From assembly GCA_028276345.1 (NCBI GenBank), contig JAPYWM010000098.1, forward strand, positions 1 to 5,516: a stretch of 5,516 nt of DNA. Reading direction: 5' to 3'. Below the pieces are notes generated by a model. That model worked only from the letters and a program-made list of their open reading frames with translations. It was not told the DNA's origin and ran no database searches. Origin of the DNA: Sphingobacterium sp. GTDB taxonomy: Bacteria > Bacteroidota > Bacteroidia > SpSt-205. Both the position numbers and the translations under genes were made by a program. Positions 4,934 to 5,516 of the stretch are shown here, piece after piece; positions within the stretch are counted from its first letter, which is position 1; every line of letters starts with the position of its first letter.

Positions 4934-5516
4934 CGCGGGATGGGGCGGCCCGGGCAGGGGTCTTATGCTTACCCCATGGGGAGGTGCCTACGCCGGTCTT
5001 CATGCCCGTAGCTACACACGGCGCCCTGAAAGCCTTCCCGCACCATCTCCTTACAGCGGCGCCTATCCTCTTAGCCAATACCTATCACCTGTACCTCCGG
5101 CCCGGCACGCAGGTGCTGGAAGCCGCCGGCGGCCTCCATCGCTTTATGCAGTGGCCTAAGCCTATCCTCACCGACAGCGGCGGCTATCAGGTTTTCAGCC
5201 TCGCCCCCCTGCGAAAAATCACCCCCGAAGGCGTCACGTTCCGCTCCCACATAGACGGCTCTACCCACTTCCTCTCCCCTGAGAAGGTCGTGGAAATCCA
5301 GCTTTCAATCGGTTCGGATGTCCAGATGGTGCTGGATGTATGCCCGCCGTATCCCGCTTCACGAGCGGCGGTAGAAGCGGCTATGGTCCATACTACGCAG
5401 TGGGCCTTTCGCGCACGGGAGGCCTTTGCCCGTAATCCCACCTGCTACGGCTACCAGCCCTGGCAGTTTGGTATCGTGCAGGGCGGCGTGCATCCAGACT
5501 TGCGGGAGGCCCATTT
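4903..5516 (+). CDS. tgt: tRNA-guanine transglycosylase, N-terminal part (3' end outside window)
   Basis: Exchanges guanine-34 of tRNAs with GUN anticodons (Tyr, His, Asn, Asp) for preQ1, the first tRNA-bound step of queuosine synthesis; cytoplasmic. 204 residues are visible of about 370-380. The TIM-barrel signatures are clear: FKVIARDGAARAGVL (7-21), TPVFMPVAT (30-38), LLANTYHLYLRPG (56-68), LTDSGGYQVFSL (89-100) with the catalytic Asp91, SPEKVVEIQ (125-133), the base-recognition segment LDVCPPYPA (144-152), and FGIVQGGV (189-196). The nucleophilic Asp and the zinc-binding Cys/His cluster lie beyond the window. In the recognition segment the residue after the conserved Asp145 is Val, where the bacterial enzymes I recall have Glu (DEC). 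ATG 4903 gives the expected short N-terminus before the DGxAR motif and overlaps the preceding gene by 31 nt in another frame. It is likely cotranscribed with lhgO and the 144-residue gene. No frameshift is seen. Confidence 0.96.
   Translation, partial: MAETSYFKVIARDGAARAGVLCLPHGEVPTPVFMPVATHGALKAFPHHLLTAAPILLANTYHLYLRPGTQVLEAAGGLHRFMQWPKPILTDSGGYQVFSLAPLRKITPEGVTFRSHIDGSTHFLSPEKVVEIQLSIGSDVQMVLDVCPPYPASRAAVEAAMVHTTQWAFRAREAFARNPTCYGYQPWQFGIVQGGVHPDLREAH

Noticed and set aside
4965..5268. Short open frames on both strands within the start of tgt
   Set aside because: The continuous frame from 4903 carries all expected Tgt motifs; these are out-of-frame or antisense shadows.

Overview
The window looks like a GC-rich chromosomal segment from a member of the Bacteroidota or a close relative in the FCB group. 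Three independent signals agree. There is a secreted protein ending in a type IX secretion (Por) sorting domain. There are TAnnTTTG promoter boxes of the Bacteroidota -7 type in front of genes. Strong Shine-Dalgarno sequences are nearly absent. Both exported proteins also have signal peptides whose predicted cut leaves Gln at the mature N-terminus, a Bacteroidota habit. The genus cannot be read from the sequence.

Layout, all on the plus strand: (1) 1-587 is the C-terminal catalytic part of seryl-tRNA synthetase, cut by the window edge. (2) 588-788 is a regulatory gap with a tandem 9-mer, a promoter whose -7 box is half of a perfect 16-bp palindrome, and a leader that can fold into two mutually exclusive hairpins. 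(3) 789-2171 encodes a cysteine-rich secreted protein with a T9SS C-terminal domain. (4) 2172-2439 holds a strong hairpin interleaved with a second candidate promoter and a third -7-like box next to the following start codon. (5) 2440-5516 is a tightly packed run of four genes that overlap by 4, 40 and 31 nt: a ChaN-type haem-binding protein, L-2-hydroxyglutarate dehydrogenase/oxidase (lhgO), a 144-residue unnamed protein, and queuine/preQ1 tRNA-guanine transglycosylase (tgt), which runs off the 3' edge.

The overlapping run is probably one transcription unit, but its members serve different jobs: haem/iron, metabolite repair, possibly replication, and tRNA modification. It looks like a compact housekeeping operon, not a dedicated pathway. 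I see no clear new defence, mobile or biosynthetic system. The best leads are the 144-residue protein, whose C-terminus resembles the psi subunit (HolD) of DNA polymerase III, and the unusual promoter/leader architecture in front of the secreted-protein gene.
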